Assembly: GCF_900168325.1 (NCBI RefSeq)
Contig: NZ_FVZE01000002.1
Coordinates: 744,001-808,000, forward strand
Reading direction: 5' to 3'
Source of the DNA: Novosphingobium mathurense
GTDB lineage: Bacteria > Pseudomonadota > Alphaproteobacteria > Sphingomonadales > Sphingomonadaceae
Length of the DNA stretch: 64,000 nucleotides
This document shows positions 15,927-24,542 of the stretch, in pieces. Position numbers and translations under genes: made by a program. The stretch's first letter is position 1. Each line of letters opens with the position of its first letter. The notes beneath the pieces were generated by a model that had not been told where the DNA came from, made no database searches, and saw nothing but the letters and a program-made list of their open reading frames with translations.

Positions 15927-17597
15927 ATGAGGATGCAAGCACTGCGCATTGCGATCGTACTGCCAACGCCCGATCGGCCCGCCGGATGGTGTACGCGTCT
16001 GGTGGAGCAGATCGAGGCCGAACCGCGGTTGGACCTGCGCGCCTTCATCGCATGCCCTTCACACATGCAGCCATCCTCGGGCAACGCCCTGGTCCGCACA
16101 TGGTATGCGTTCGAACGCAAGGTCGTGGGCAAGCTGCAGGCTGCGGACCCTCTCGATCGGTCCAACCGGCGCGGCAACTGCCCGACCCTTGCCAATGACG
16201 ATCACCTGGCGATCGTGGGGATGGACCTTGACGTGATCGTCGATCTGTCCGGGCAGGCCGCCGGCATCTTTCCGGCGGAAGTTGCGCGGTTGGGTATCTG
16301 GCACCCCGACTTCCTGCGCCGTCCAGCCGGTAGCACGGCCATCGCCGCAATCGTCGCGCGCGATCCCGTCATAGCGATATCGCTCCTGTGTGGGGCTGCG
16401 GACAGGGGCGAAGAGACCACGATCGCGACGGCGCGGCTCAATACCAAGTTCGTGGCTTCGCGCAACGAGGACTTCATGCTCGAAAAGGCGGTGCCGCTGA
16501 TCGTCAACGCCCTGAAGCGGGCACAGGCATCGCAAGCGGTCGAACTGCCTGCCTTGCCCCGGTCCGCAGAGCCGCGCCAGCCGGGAGGAGCTGGCCTTTG
16601 TACCTATCTGGCTCGTCTTGGCGGCGATGGAGCGGCCAAAGTGGTTGAAAAGGTTGGCGAGAAACTGGGCGCACGCCCGGGCATGTTCTTTCTCAAGTCC
16701 CATGCCGGGGCATGGTCCGAGTTCGATCCCGCAAGGGCGACAGCGCATGTCTCGGCCAAGAACAGCTATTTCGCCGATCCCTTCCTGTGGGAGCGGGCAG
16801 GGGCAATGTACTGCTTCTTCGAGGAGTTCGACTACCGCACCGGCCGCGGGCACATCAGCGTAGGGCGCTTCGAAGACGGGCAGCTTGCCGATATCCGGGT
16901 CGCATTGCGCCGGGACTATCACCTGTCGTTTCCCCACCTCTTCGAGCATGAAGGGGAGCTCTACATGATGCCCGAATGCTGCGAGGTCCGGCGGCTGGAA
17001 GTCTGGAAGTGCCGCGAGTTTCCGTATGACTGGGCACTGCATGCCACCGCGTTGGAGGGTGTCGTCGCCGCGGATTCGACGTTGAACCTGATCGACGGGA
17101 CCTGGTGGCTGTTCACCAATATCTCCGATGACGCCTTTCTCGACATGAACACCCAGTTGCACATCTTCAGGACCGATGGGCCCGATCTTGCGCGGTTGGA
17201 GCCCCACGCCCTCAACCCCGTCGTTGTCGACGCGCGTGAGGCGCGCAACGCCGGGCGTATCCTGAAACTCGACGGCAGGCTCTATCGCCCCGCACAGGAC
17301 AATTCGCATGGCACTTACGGCTACGGCGTGCGGCTGATGGAGATCGCGCACCTGTCTCTCGACGATTACCGGGAGGAATTGGCCTTCTCGATCGAGCCGG
17401 ATTTCGAACCCGGCATCACGGGCTGCCACCATTTGGACGTTCGGGCCGGGCGTGTGGTGATGGATGTTCGCAAGCGAGTGGGCGGCTTTGCGGGCCGTGC
17501 AACTGGACGCAAGGCGCCAGGGTCCGCGCCGGCCATGGCGCCTTTGGCTACCGGTCTGCGCTCGGCCCGGACCCGGCATCTCAAGGGGAGCGAGTGA
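15927..17597 (+). CDS. Two-domain protein: formyltransferase-like N-terminus and GINT1-type beta-propeller
   Basis: 556 residues. About 1-190 resemble a formyltransferase-like Rossmann domain (RIAIVLPTPDRPAGW, then MDLDVIVDLSG). About 240-520 match the five-bladed propeller found at the N-terminus of plant glucosamine inositolphosphorylceramide transferase: NSYFADPFLWERAGAMYCFF, then SFPHLFEHEGELYMMPE. Proteins of this type occur in bacterial glycan loci; the catalytic role is not established and the GT64 domain of the plant enzyme is absent. The stop is 4 nt before the next glycosyltransferase ATG, so they form an operon. A second ATG two codons in is an alternative start. Confidence 0.65.
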   Translation: MRMQALRIAIVLPTPDRPAGWCTRLVEQIEAEPRLDLRAFIACPSHMQPSSGNALVRTWYAFERKVVGKLQAADPLDRSNRRGNCPTLANDDHLAIVGMDLDVIVDLSGQAAGIFPAEVARLGIWHPDFLRRPAGSTAIAAIVARDPVIAISLLCGAADRGEETTIATARLNTKFVASRNEDFMLEKAVPLIVNALKRAQASQAVELPALPRSAEPRQPGGAGLCTYLARLGGDGAAKVVEKVGEKLGARPGMFFLKSHAGAWSEFDPARATAHVSAKNSYFADPFLWERAGAMYCFFEEFDYRTGRGHISVGRFEDGQLADIRVALRRDYHLSFPHLFEHEGELYMMPECCEVRRLEVWKCREFPYDWALHATALEGVVAADSTLNLIDGTWWLFTNISDDAFLDMNTQLHIFRTDGPDLARLEPHALNPVVVDAREARNAGRILKLDGRLYRPAQDNSHGTYGYGVRLMEIAHLSLDDYREELAFSIEPDFEPGITGCHHLDVRAGRVVMDVRKRVGGFAGRATGRKAPGSAPAMAPLATGLRSARTRHLKGSE

Positions 17598-17601
17598 CCC
17601 G

Positions 17602-18870
17602 ATGACTTCGATAGACCAAATTGTCGTCATCAACGACTTCGCTTCCGCATCGCGCGGGGGAGCCACCGTGATCGCGCTGCAGGCGGTCAGGCTCTATCGC
17701 CGGCTGGGGTATCCGGTCACCTATATCTGCGGTGATGCGCCGACGACCAAGTTGGACGACATGGGCGTGACGCAAGTTACGCTCGGCTCGGATGCGCTGC
17801 TCGAGTTGCCGGCGCGCCATGCGCTGATGCAGGGGCTGCACAATCCCGCAGCCGAGAGTCTCGTCGCCGACTGGATCCGCGACAACGACACGCGCGGCAC
17901 GGTCTACCATCTGCACAACTGGTCGCAGATCCTCTCGCCCTCGATCTTCCGGGCACTGCGCGAGGTCGAGGACCGGTTGATCGTGACCTGTCACGACTTC
18001 TTCAACATCTGTCCGAACGGCGGTTTTTCCCATTTCCCGAGCGCAATGCCATGTCAGCACCGCTCGCTTTCGGCGCGATGCCTGGTGAGCCAGTGCGACC
18101 GGATCAGCACCGCGCGCAAGTATTGGCGCGCATTGCGGCACATGCGGTTGAACAGTGTCGCGCGCTTTGCGGAAAATCGCGCGACATTCACTTTCCTGCA
18201 CGACCGGATGCTGGAAAAGTTCGCAAACAGCGGATTTCGGGCCAAAAACCTCGTTGCGATACCCAACCCTGTGGAAGCGTGGACCGACGAACGGGTTGAG
18301 GCGGAGCGCAACGAGGGTTTCCTCTTCGTCGGCCGGCTGGGGCACGACAAGGGCGCCGACCTCGCGATCAAGGCGGCGGGCGCGGCCGGGCAGAAGATCA
18401 CCCTGATCGGCAGCGGCAAGCTGGGAACGCTGGAGGCGCGCAAGAACAGGGATGCGCGCGTCATCGGCTGGCAGGATCGGGAAGGCATCGCGGAGATTGC
18501 CAGGCATTGCCGCGCGATCATCGTTCCGAGCCGGGTGACCGAACCCTTCGGGCTCGTCATTCTCGAAGCTGCGATGAGCGGGCTCCCGGTCATTCTTGCT
18601 TCGCATGCCTACCTTGCCGACGATGCGGTTCGGCTGGGCTTCGCCAAGACGTTCAACATCGATCGTTTCGACCAGTTGGCGAGTCTGATGGGCCAGTTGG
18701 CGGCCGACGACGATCAGGTCGGGCAGATGAGCCGGGCCGGCTTCGCCGGTGGCCATGCACTTTGCCACACGCCGGACACCTGGATCGGCGCATTCATCGA
18801 TATCTTCGAGGAAAAGCTGCACAGTTCCGGACGCGCGCGCGAGCCGGCATTGCGGCGGTCCTATGCCTGA
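17602..18870 (+). CDS. Glycosyltransferase family 4
   Basis: 422 residues, GT-B fold. The N-terminal half carries an acceptor-binding Rossmann domain (VVINDFASASRGGATVIALQ). The C-terminal half has FLFVGRLGHDKGADLAIKAA and the GT4 E-x7-E motif in EPFGLVILEAAMSGLPVI. A Cys-rich loop (residues about 135-170, CHDFFNICPNGG and later Cys residues) is typical of a sphingomonad/rhizobial subgroup. It is retaining by family and uses a nucleotide sugar donor; the sugar is unknown. GGGGAG about 12 nt upstream supports ATG 17602. It directly follows the propeller-domain gene. Confidence 0.88.
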   Translation: MTSIDQIVVINDFASASRGGATVIALQAVRLYRRLGYPVTYICGDAPTTKLDDMGVTQVTLGSDALLELPARHALMQGLHNPAAESLVADWIRDNDTRGTVYHLHNWSQILSPSIFRALREVEDRLIVTCHDFFNICPNGGFSHFPSAMPCQHRSLSARCLVSQCDRISTARKYWRALRHMRLNSVARFAENRATFTFLHDRMLEKFANSGFRAKNLVAIPNPVEAWTDERVEAERNEGFLFVGRLGHDKGADLAIKAAGAAGQKITLIGSGKLGTLEARKNRDARVIGWQDREGIAEIARHCRAIIVPSRVTEPFGLVILEAAMSGLPVILASHAYLADDAVRLGFAKTFNIDRFDQLASLMGQLAADDDQVGQMSRAGFAGGHALCHTPDTWIGAFIDIFEEKLHSSGRAREPALRRSYA

Positions 18871-19167
18871 ACGCGCGGTTCGCGGCGAGCCGTCCTCAAG
18901 CGTCCGGAACGCTGTTTCCGGGCCCGCCCTGCAATCGTCTGTCGACCTGAGGATCGCTATAAAAACCAATATAATTCAATGATATCCTGATCTCTTTGCC
19001 CCTTTGGGCTAGGGTTCTGCTCCTTCGGTCTAACCACAGTGCGTGATTCCTGCCTCAGACCGAACATGCCAATATGATTCGTGAATTGGATGCGATTTTC
19101 GATCCCCAAGTTCGACTTTGGCTGCGGGCATCGTCTCCGTTTTATCTTATTCCAGTTTGGTGAAAGC
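18871..19167. other. AT-richer intergenic stretch, probable promoter region
   Basis: 297 bp, clearly lower in GC than the flanking genes, with an AT-rich patch at about 18958-18985. No convincing coding frame or terminator was found. It probably holds the promoter for the glycosyltransferase and CDP-sugar operon that follows. Confidence 0.4.
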
Positions 19168-20124
19168 ATGACCGATAGCGCCGAAAAAGTCACATTATCT
19201 CTGCCAGTATTTAATGGCTCTGACTACATAGCGGACGCTATAGAATCTATTCTCGGTCAGACGCTCACCGATTTCAGGCTGTACGTTACAGACAACGCCT
19301 CCCAAGACGACACGCCTGAGATCGTCTCGTCCTATGCCCGCAAGGACAGTCGCGTCGTTCTGGTGAGGAATAAGGAAAACATCGGTGCTGCCGCCAACTA
19401 CAACCTGGGTTTCACCTATCGGGCCGGGAAGTACTTCAAGTGGTGCGCGCACGATGACCGCCTGAGCCCCAACTATCTCGAAGCCTGCGTGGATGCGCTC
19501 GAAGCGCGCCCTGACGTCGGATTGGCTTACGGCAGAACCCTGCAGATCAGCCCCAAGGACGAGATCTTCGAGATACCCGAGTACGAAACGCCCTCGATCG
19601 ACAATGACGATCCGGCACTGCGCTTCAGGCAGACGATTGCCCTGTCGAAGACCTGCTTCCCGATCTTCGGCGTGTTCCGGCCCGAGCTGCTGGAGCGCTC
19701 GATGCTACATCGTTCCTACTACGGTTCGGACCGCGCGCTGCTGGCCGAAATGGCGATCCTCGGCAAGTTCCTGCTGGTCGAGGACGCGGTATTCTACAAC
19801 CGCGAACACGAAGAGCGCTCGATCAACATCGACGACAAGCTGCAGCGCAGCTTCTGGCAGACCGGACGCAAGAGCCGCAGCGCCGCTGCAGAGCACATCC
19901 AGCTGGCGTCCCATCTGTTCCGCATCGCATCGCGGCACGGCGACGTCGTTGCGCCCTACCGGCTTTGGGCGGGGCTGATCCGCCGGAGCCTGACGCCGGT
20001 GGAACTCGGGCGCTATTCGCTCGAACTGGCGGGCATGATCTCGCCGAAGACGGCCGCGTTCCTCAAGCGCAATTTTGCCGGGCAGATCGGTCCCCGCCAG
20101 CTCAAACAGGTGGTGTTCAAATGA
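19168..20124 (+). CDS. Glycosyltransferase family 2
   Basis: 318 residues, GT-A fold. The N-terminus has TLSLPVFNGSDYIADAIES and YVTDNASQDDTPEIV, the nucleotide-sugar-binding part. The DxD-like metal site is in KWCAHDDRLSPNYLE. GGTGAAAG just upstream supports ATG 19168. The first codons and upstream DNA are AT-richer than the rest of the gene. The stop overlaps the ATG of the cytidylyltransferase gene (ATGA), so it heads a tightly packed operon. Inverting mechanism is expected from the family; donor and acceptor are unknown. Confidence 0.88.
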   Translation: MTDSAEKVTLSLPVFNGSDYIADAIESILGQTLTDFRLYVTDNASQDDTPEIVSSYARKDSRVVLVRNKENIGAAANYNLGFTYRAGKYFKWCAHDDRLSPNYLEACVDALEARPDVGLAYGRTLQISPKDEIFEIPEYETPSIDNDDPALRFRQTIALSKTCFPIFGVFRPELLERSMLHRSYYGSDRALLAEMAILGKFLLVEDAVFYNREHEERSINIDDKLQRSFWQTGRKSRSAAAEHIQLASHLFRIASRHGDVVAPYRLWAGLIRRSLTPVELGRYSLELAGMISPKTAAFLKRNFAGQIGPRQLKQVVFK

Positions 20125-21002
20125 CTATGCATGACTTCTCCAAGGTGAGAGTGGGCATCCTGGCCGGCGGCCTGGGTTCGCGTCTGTCGGAAGAAACCGA
20201 AACCCGGCCCAAGCCGATGGTCGAAATCGGCGGCATGCCGATGCTCTGGCACATCATGATGATCTACAGCCACTACGGCTTCAACGACTTCAGCGTCGCG
20301 CTGGGCTACAAGGGCGAGTTCATCAAGCGCTGGTTCCACGAGCATTTCTCGGTTTCCGGTTCGGTCTCACTGAGCACGCGGACCGGCGAACTGGTGCGCC
20401 ATTCGCCCGATTGCGCGCCCAACTGGAACGTCGACCTCGTCGAGACCGGGATGAAGGCCGGTACCGGCGGACGCATCAAGAAGCTGGCGCCCTGGCTGGG
20501 CGACAACACGATGATGGTCACCTGGGGCGACGGCGTGGCCGACATCGACATTCCCAAGCTGCTGGCGTTCCACAAGTCGCACGGCAAGCTGGCCACGCTC
20601 ACCGCGGTTCGCCCGCCGGCGCGCTATGGCCACCTCGAATTCGACGGCGACAGGATCACCTGCTTTGCCGAGAAGCCGCAACTTGGCGAAGGCTGGATCA
20701 ACGGCGCGTTCTTCGTACTGGAACCGGGCGTGATGGACTACATCGACGGCGAGGAGGAGATGTTCGAGCAGAGCCCGCTCTCCCGCCTGGCGCAGGACGG
20801 CCAGCTCATGGCCTACCGCCATACCTCGTTCTGGCAGTGCATGGATACCATGCGCGAGAAGCAGATTCTCAACGATTACTGGATGTCGGGCCAGGCGCCC
20901 TGGAAACTCTGGAGGGATACCGTTCATGAAAGTCCTGCTGACTGGGCATCTGGGGTACATCGGGACAGTGCTGGCACCCCGCTTGTTAGAGCGAGCGCAT
21001 GA
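20121..21002 (+). CDS. rfbF: Glucose-1-phosphate cytidylyltransferase
   Basis: 293 residues. Makes CDP-glucose from CTP and glucose 1-phosphate, the first step to CDP-3,6-dideoxyhexoses and branched CDP-sugars. Signature GILAGGLGSRLSEETETRPK, then MPMLWHIMMIYSHYG, and WGDGVADID are all present. Typical family members are about 257 residues; here the usual end (QAPWKLW) falls near residue 265, and a tail of some 25 residues runs 77 nt into the next gene. It overlaps the upstream GT2 gene by 4 nt. The partner CDP-glucose 4,6-dehydratase is not found in this window. Confidence 0.93.
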   Translation: MTMHDFSKVRVGILAGGLGSRLSEETETRPKPMVEIGGMPMLWHIMMIYSHYGFNDFSVALGYKGEFIKRWFHEHFSVSGSVSLSTRTGELVRHSPDCAPNWNVDLVETGMKAGTGGRIKKLAPWLGDNTMMVTWGDGVADIDIPKLLAFHKSHGKLATLTAVRPPARYGHLEFDGDRITCFAEKPQLGEGWINGAFFVLEPGVMDYIDGEEEMFEQSPLSRLAQDGQLMAYRHTSFWQCMDTMREKQILNDYWMSGQAPWKLWRDTVHESPADWASGVHRDSAGTPLVRASA

Positions 21003-21981
21003 GGTAGTCGGTCTCGACAGCGATCTTTTTGCCGAATGCACCTTTGCCGGTGCGATTGCGGACATTGCCTCGATCGGGCAGGACGTTCGCAGCTTCGTTC
21101 TTGAACCCGATGCGATAGACCGCCTGCGTGGCTTCGATGCGGTCATCCACCTCGCCGGACTTTCGAACGATCCTCTGGGCGACTATCGCCCCGGACTGAC
21201 GCAGGAAATCAACACCGGGGCATCGGTCGACCTCGCCCGGCTTGCCAAGGCCGCCGGGATCCCGCGCTTCGTCTATGCCTCATCCTGTTCCAACTACGGA
21301 GCCTCGGACGACAACTTCATCACCGAGGACGGTGCGCTCAATCCGGTGACGCCCTACGGGGTATCGAAAGTGGAGTCCGAGAAGGGCATCGTCGCGCTGG
21401 CGGACGAAACCTTCAGCCCCACGTTCCTGCGCGCCTCGACGGCCTATGGCCTCTCGCCCAGACTGCGTTTCGACCTCGTGGTCAACAACCTGACCGCATG
21501 GGCGACGACGACCGGCGACGTCCACCTCAAGAGCGACGGATCGCCCTGGCGGCCCATCGTTCATGTCGAGGATATCGCGCTCGCCTACATCGCCTCGGTC
21601 GAAGCCCCCCGCGAAGACGTCCACTGCGAGGTCTTCAACGTCGGGCAGACCAGCGAGAACTACCAGATCCGCGAAATCGCCGAGATCGTGCGCGACATCG
21701 TACCCGGATCGAAGATCGCCTTCGCCGACGATGCCAGCCCGGACCTGCGCAATTATCGCGTGGACTGCAATTACATCGCCCGGCGCCTCCATGCCTTCAA
21801 GCCGCAATGGACCTGCCGGCGCGGCGTCGAGCAACTGTTTGCGGCCTTCACGTCCAGCGGGTTGACCGTCGAGCAGTTCGAAGGGCCGCGCTTCAAGCGC
21901 ATCGCCCATATCCAGCAGCGCATCCGCGAGGGATCGCTGAACGAAGACCTGTTCCCGGTCCGACAGTTTGCCGTAGCCTGA
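20926..21981 (+). CDS. NAD-dependent epimerase/dehydratase (extended SDR)
   Basis: 351 residues. Nucleotide-sugar-modifying SDR: the NAD-binding GHLGYIG motif (normally GxxGxxG) at the N-terminus, Ser-Tyr-Lys catalytic set in YASSCSNYG and TPYGVSK, and substrate-domain motif WRPIVHVEDIALAY. It is not a CDP-glucose 4,6-dehydratase by motif; it more resembles SDRs that reduce or epimerise deoxysugars after dehydration. GGAGGG 11 nt before ATG 20926 supports this start despite a 77-nt overlap with rfbF. It is followed 10 nt later by the first C-methyltransferase gene, so a CDP-linked branched deoxysugar is the likely product. Confidence 0.87.
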   Translation: MKVLLTGHLGYIGTVLAPRLLERAHEVVGLDSDLFAECTFAGAIADIASIGQDVRSFVLEPDAIDRLRGFDAVIHLAGLSNDPLGDYRPGLTQEINTGASVDLARLAKAAGIPRFVYASSCSNYGASDDNFITEDGALNPVTPYGVSKVESEKGIVALADETFSPTFLRASTAYGLSPRLRFDLVVNNLTAWATTTGDVHLKSDGSPWRPIVHVEDIALAYIASVEAPREDVHCEVFNVGQTSENYQIREIAEIVRDIVPGSKIAFADDASPDLRNYRVDCNYIARRLHAFKPQWTCRRGVEQLFAAFTSSGLTVEQFEGPRFKRIAHIQQRIREGSLNEDLFPVRQFAVA

Positions 21982-21991
21982 GGGGGACTAC

Positions 21992-23257
21992 ATGAACCAG
22001 ATTCTCCTGCATCAACCCGGCGTTGCATCGCAGACCGAAACCGCCTGCCGCTGCTGCGGCGGCCAGTCGCTCCATCCGTTCCTCGACCTCGGTTTCATGC
22101 CGCTGGCCGACCGGCTGATCCGGCCCGAGGATGGCGATACGCCCGAGCTGACGTTCCCGCTGGTGGTTGCGTTCTGCCCGGACTGCGCGCTGGTGCAGAT
22201 CCTGGAGACGGTCGCGCCCGAAATCCTCTTCGCGGACGCTTATCCCTACTACTCCTCGTTCTCGCCGGCGCTGCTGGAGCATTCGCGCGCCAACGTCCTG
22301 CAACGGCTTGCCGAGCGGGAACTTGGTTCTTCGAGCCTCGTCGTGGAGCTGGCGAGCAACGATGGCTACCTGCTCAAGAACTACGTCGAGCATGGCGTGC
22401 CGGTCTGCGGCATCGACCCGGCCGACGGTCCAGCCGCCGCCGCCCGCAAGGTGGGCGTACCCACGCTATGCGATTTCTTCACCGAAGAATTCGCCAGCAA
22501 GTTCGTGGGCGAGCACGGCAGGGCGGACATCGTCCATGCCAACAACGTGCTGGCCCACGTGGCCGACACCAACGGCTTTGTCGCCGGCATCCGTAACCTG
22601 CTCAAGCCCGATGGCGTGGCCGTGATCGAAATGCCGTACCTCCTGCGGCTGATCGAGCATGTGGAGTTCGACACGATCTACCACGAGCACCTCTGCTACT
22701 TCTCGGTCACGGCGCTGGACAACCTGTTCCGGCGGCACGGGCTGTTCCTTAACCGGGTCGAGGAACTGGAGATCCACGGCGGCTCGCTGCGCATCTTCGT
22801 CGAGCCCTTCGAGGCCACTGGCGAGAGCGTCGAGACGCTCATGGCGCATGAAAAGGCCATTGGTCTCGATACGCTGGACTTCTTCGCGGAGTTCTCGGCG
22901 CGGGTCGATACGCTCAAGGAAAAGCTGCTTGCCCTCATCTATACGCTGAAGAGCGAAGGGCACTCGATCGCGGCCTACGGTGCGGCGGCCAAGGGCGCGA
23001 CGATGCTGAACTACTGCGGTCTCAATACCCGGCAACTGGATTTCGTTGTGGACCGCAACGTCAACAAACAGGGCATGCTGATGCCCGGCGCCCACCTGCC
23101 GATCCTGCCGCCCGAGGAACTTGTCGCCCGCAAGCCCGACTTCGTGCTGATGCTGGCCTGGAACTTCGCGGACGAAATCCTCGCCCAGCAGCAGGAATAC
23201 CGCGATGCCGGCGGCCGCTTCATCATCCCCGTACCCGAACCGAGGATTGTCGAATGA
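21992..23257 (+). CDS. Sugar C-methyltransferase, zinc-binding, SAM-dependent
   Basis: 421 residues with the three-part build of sugar C-methyltransferases such as TylC3/TcaB9. There is an N-terminal zinc site (CRCCGG, then CPDCALVQ), a central SAM-binding Rossmann domain (VVELASNDGYLL), and a C-terminal domain with AAYGAAAKGATMLNY and LILPPEEL-type ending. The catalytic YHEH motif is present in DTIYHEHLCYFS. By analogy it would methylate C-3 of a 4-keto deoxysugar linked to a nucleotide. It is the first of two related genes in tandem; the second starts inside its stop codon. Confidence 0.88.
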   Translation: MNQILLHQPGVASQTETACRCCGGQSLHPFLDLGFMPLADRLIRPEDGDTPELTFPLVVAFCPDCALVQILETVAPEILFADAYPYYSSFSPALLEHSRANVLQRLAERELGSSSLVVELASNDGYLLKNYVEHGVPVCGIDPADGPAAAARKVGVPTLCDFFTEEFASKFVGEHGRADIVHANNVLAHVADTNGFVAGIRNLLKPDGVAVIEMPYLLRLIEHVEFDTIYHEHLCYFSVTALDNLFRRHGLFLNRVEELEIHGGSLRIFVEPFEATGESVETLMAHEKAIGLDTLDFFAEFSARVDTLKEKLLALIYTLKSEGHSIAAYGAAAKGATMLNYCGLNTRQLDFVVDRNVNKQGMLMPGAHLPILPPEELVARKPDFVLMLAWNFADEILAQQQEYRDAGGRFIIPVPEPRIVE

Positions 23258-24483
23258 ACCTGGTCGATCCTGCCCTTTCCGCGCAGACGCAAGGCGCGTT
23301 GGCGCACGGCGGCGCGCCGGTCGCCTGTCCCAATTGCGGGGCGGCTCGGACGCAGCTGTTCTACAAGGTGGAGAATGTCCCGACCAACTCCTGCATCCTC
23401 TTTGCGACGCGGGAGGAAGCCCTTGGCTGCCTTCGCGGCGAAGTCGCGCTGCATTTCTGCAGTGACTGCGGGTTCATATTCAACGCGAGCTTCGACCAGT
23501 TCCTCACCGAATACTCGGGCCGCTACGAAGAGACGCAAGGGTTCTCGCCCACTTTCTCGCGCTTCCACCGCAACCTTGCCGCGGAACTGATCGAGCGCCA
23601 TGGCTTGCGCGGGCGCGAGGTCATGGAGATCGGCTGCGGCAAGGGCGAATTCCTCGTCCTGCTCTCGCAACTGGGCGAAAATACCGGCGTCGGCGTCGAT
23701 CCCGGTGCGCTTCCGGAACGGCTCGAAGGCGTCGAAGGCGCAGAGCGGGTGACCCTGATCCCGGAATATTTCCGGCCCGATCACTGCGCCAGCGAGCCGG
23801 ACTTCCTGTGCTGCAAGATGACCCTTGAGCACATTCCGGATACGGCCAGCTTCATCTCGACGATCCGCGCCGGACTGACGGAGGACAAAGGCACCGTTGT
23901 CTTCTTCCAGGTGCCCGAGACCTACCGCATCCTGCAGCATTGCGCGTTCGAGGACATCTATCACGAGCATTGCTCGTATTTCACCGAGACTTCGCTGCGC
24001 CGTCTGTTCGAGGATTGCGATTTCGCGGTTTCGCGCACGGCGATCGAATACGACGACCAGTACCTGACGATCGAGGCCACGGCTTCGGGCAAGCAGGAAA
24101 GCGATGACGGCTCATCGCTGGCCGAACTGGCGCAGCTCGTGGCCAGTTTCCCCGAGCGGGTGGCGGCACACAAGGCGCACTGGCGCGATACGGTCAAGGC
24201 TGCCGCGGCTCAAGGCAAGTCGGTCGTGCTGTGGGGCTCGGGCTCCAAGGCGGTGTCGTTCCTGACCTCGCTCGATCTCGACGAGGAAGTGACCTGCGTC
24301 ACCGACATCAATCCCAACCGTCACGGCCACTTCATGCCCGGCACCGGCCATCCCATCGTCGCGCCGGAGGAACTGGCCGAGATCAAGCCGGGCCTGATCG
24401 TGATCATGAACAGGATCTACAAGGACGAAATCGAGGACTACGTCAGCAGCCTCGGCATTTCCTGCGAGGTGACCTTCCTCTGA
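23254..24483 (+). CDS. Second C-methyltransferase-type SAM enzyme
   Basis: 409 residues, same domain order as its neighbour: Cys pair CPNCGAAR and later CSDCGFIF for zinc, SAM site VMEIGCGKGEFLVLL, and C-terminal domain with VVLWGSGSKAVSFLTSL. A YHEH motif is kept (DIYHEHCSYF). Overall similarity to the first copy is modest, so it is an old paralogue, not a recent duplication. It overlaps the first by 4 nt (ATGA). It may act on a different position or sugar, or may use the fold for another reaction. Confidence 0.82.
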   Translation: MNLVDPALSAQTQGALAHGGAPVACPNCGAARTQLFYKVENVPTNSCILFATREEALGCLRGEVALHFCSDCGFIFNASFDQFLTEYSGRYEETQGFSPTFSRFHRNLAAELIERHGLRGREVMEIGCGKGEFLVLLSQLGENTGVGVDPGALPERLEGVEGAERVTLIPEYFRPDHCASEPDFLCCKMTLEHIPDTASFISTIRAGLTEDKGTVVFFQVPETYRILQHCAFEDIYHEHCSYFTETSLRRLFEDCDFAVSRTAIEYDDQYLTIEATASGKQESDDGSSLAELAQLVASFPERVAAHKAHWRDTVKAAAAQGKSVVLWGSGSKAVSFLTSLDLDEEVTCVTDINPNRHGHFMPGTGHPIVAPEELAEIKPGLIVIMNRIYKDEIEDYVSSLGISCEVTFL

Positions 24484-24542
24484 TATCTGTATTCGAGGCG
24501 TGATATGACGCGCTTCCGGTTCAAATTGTGGAACGTGATATT

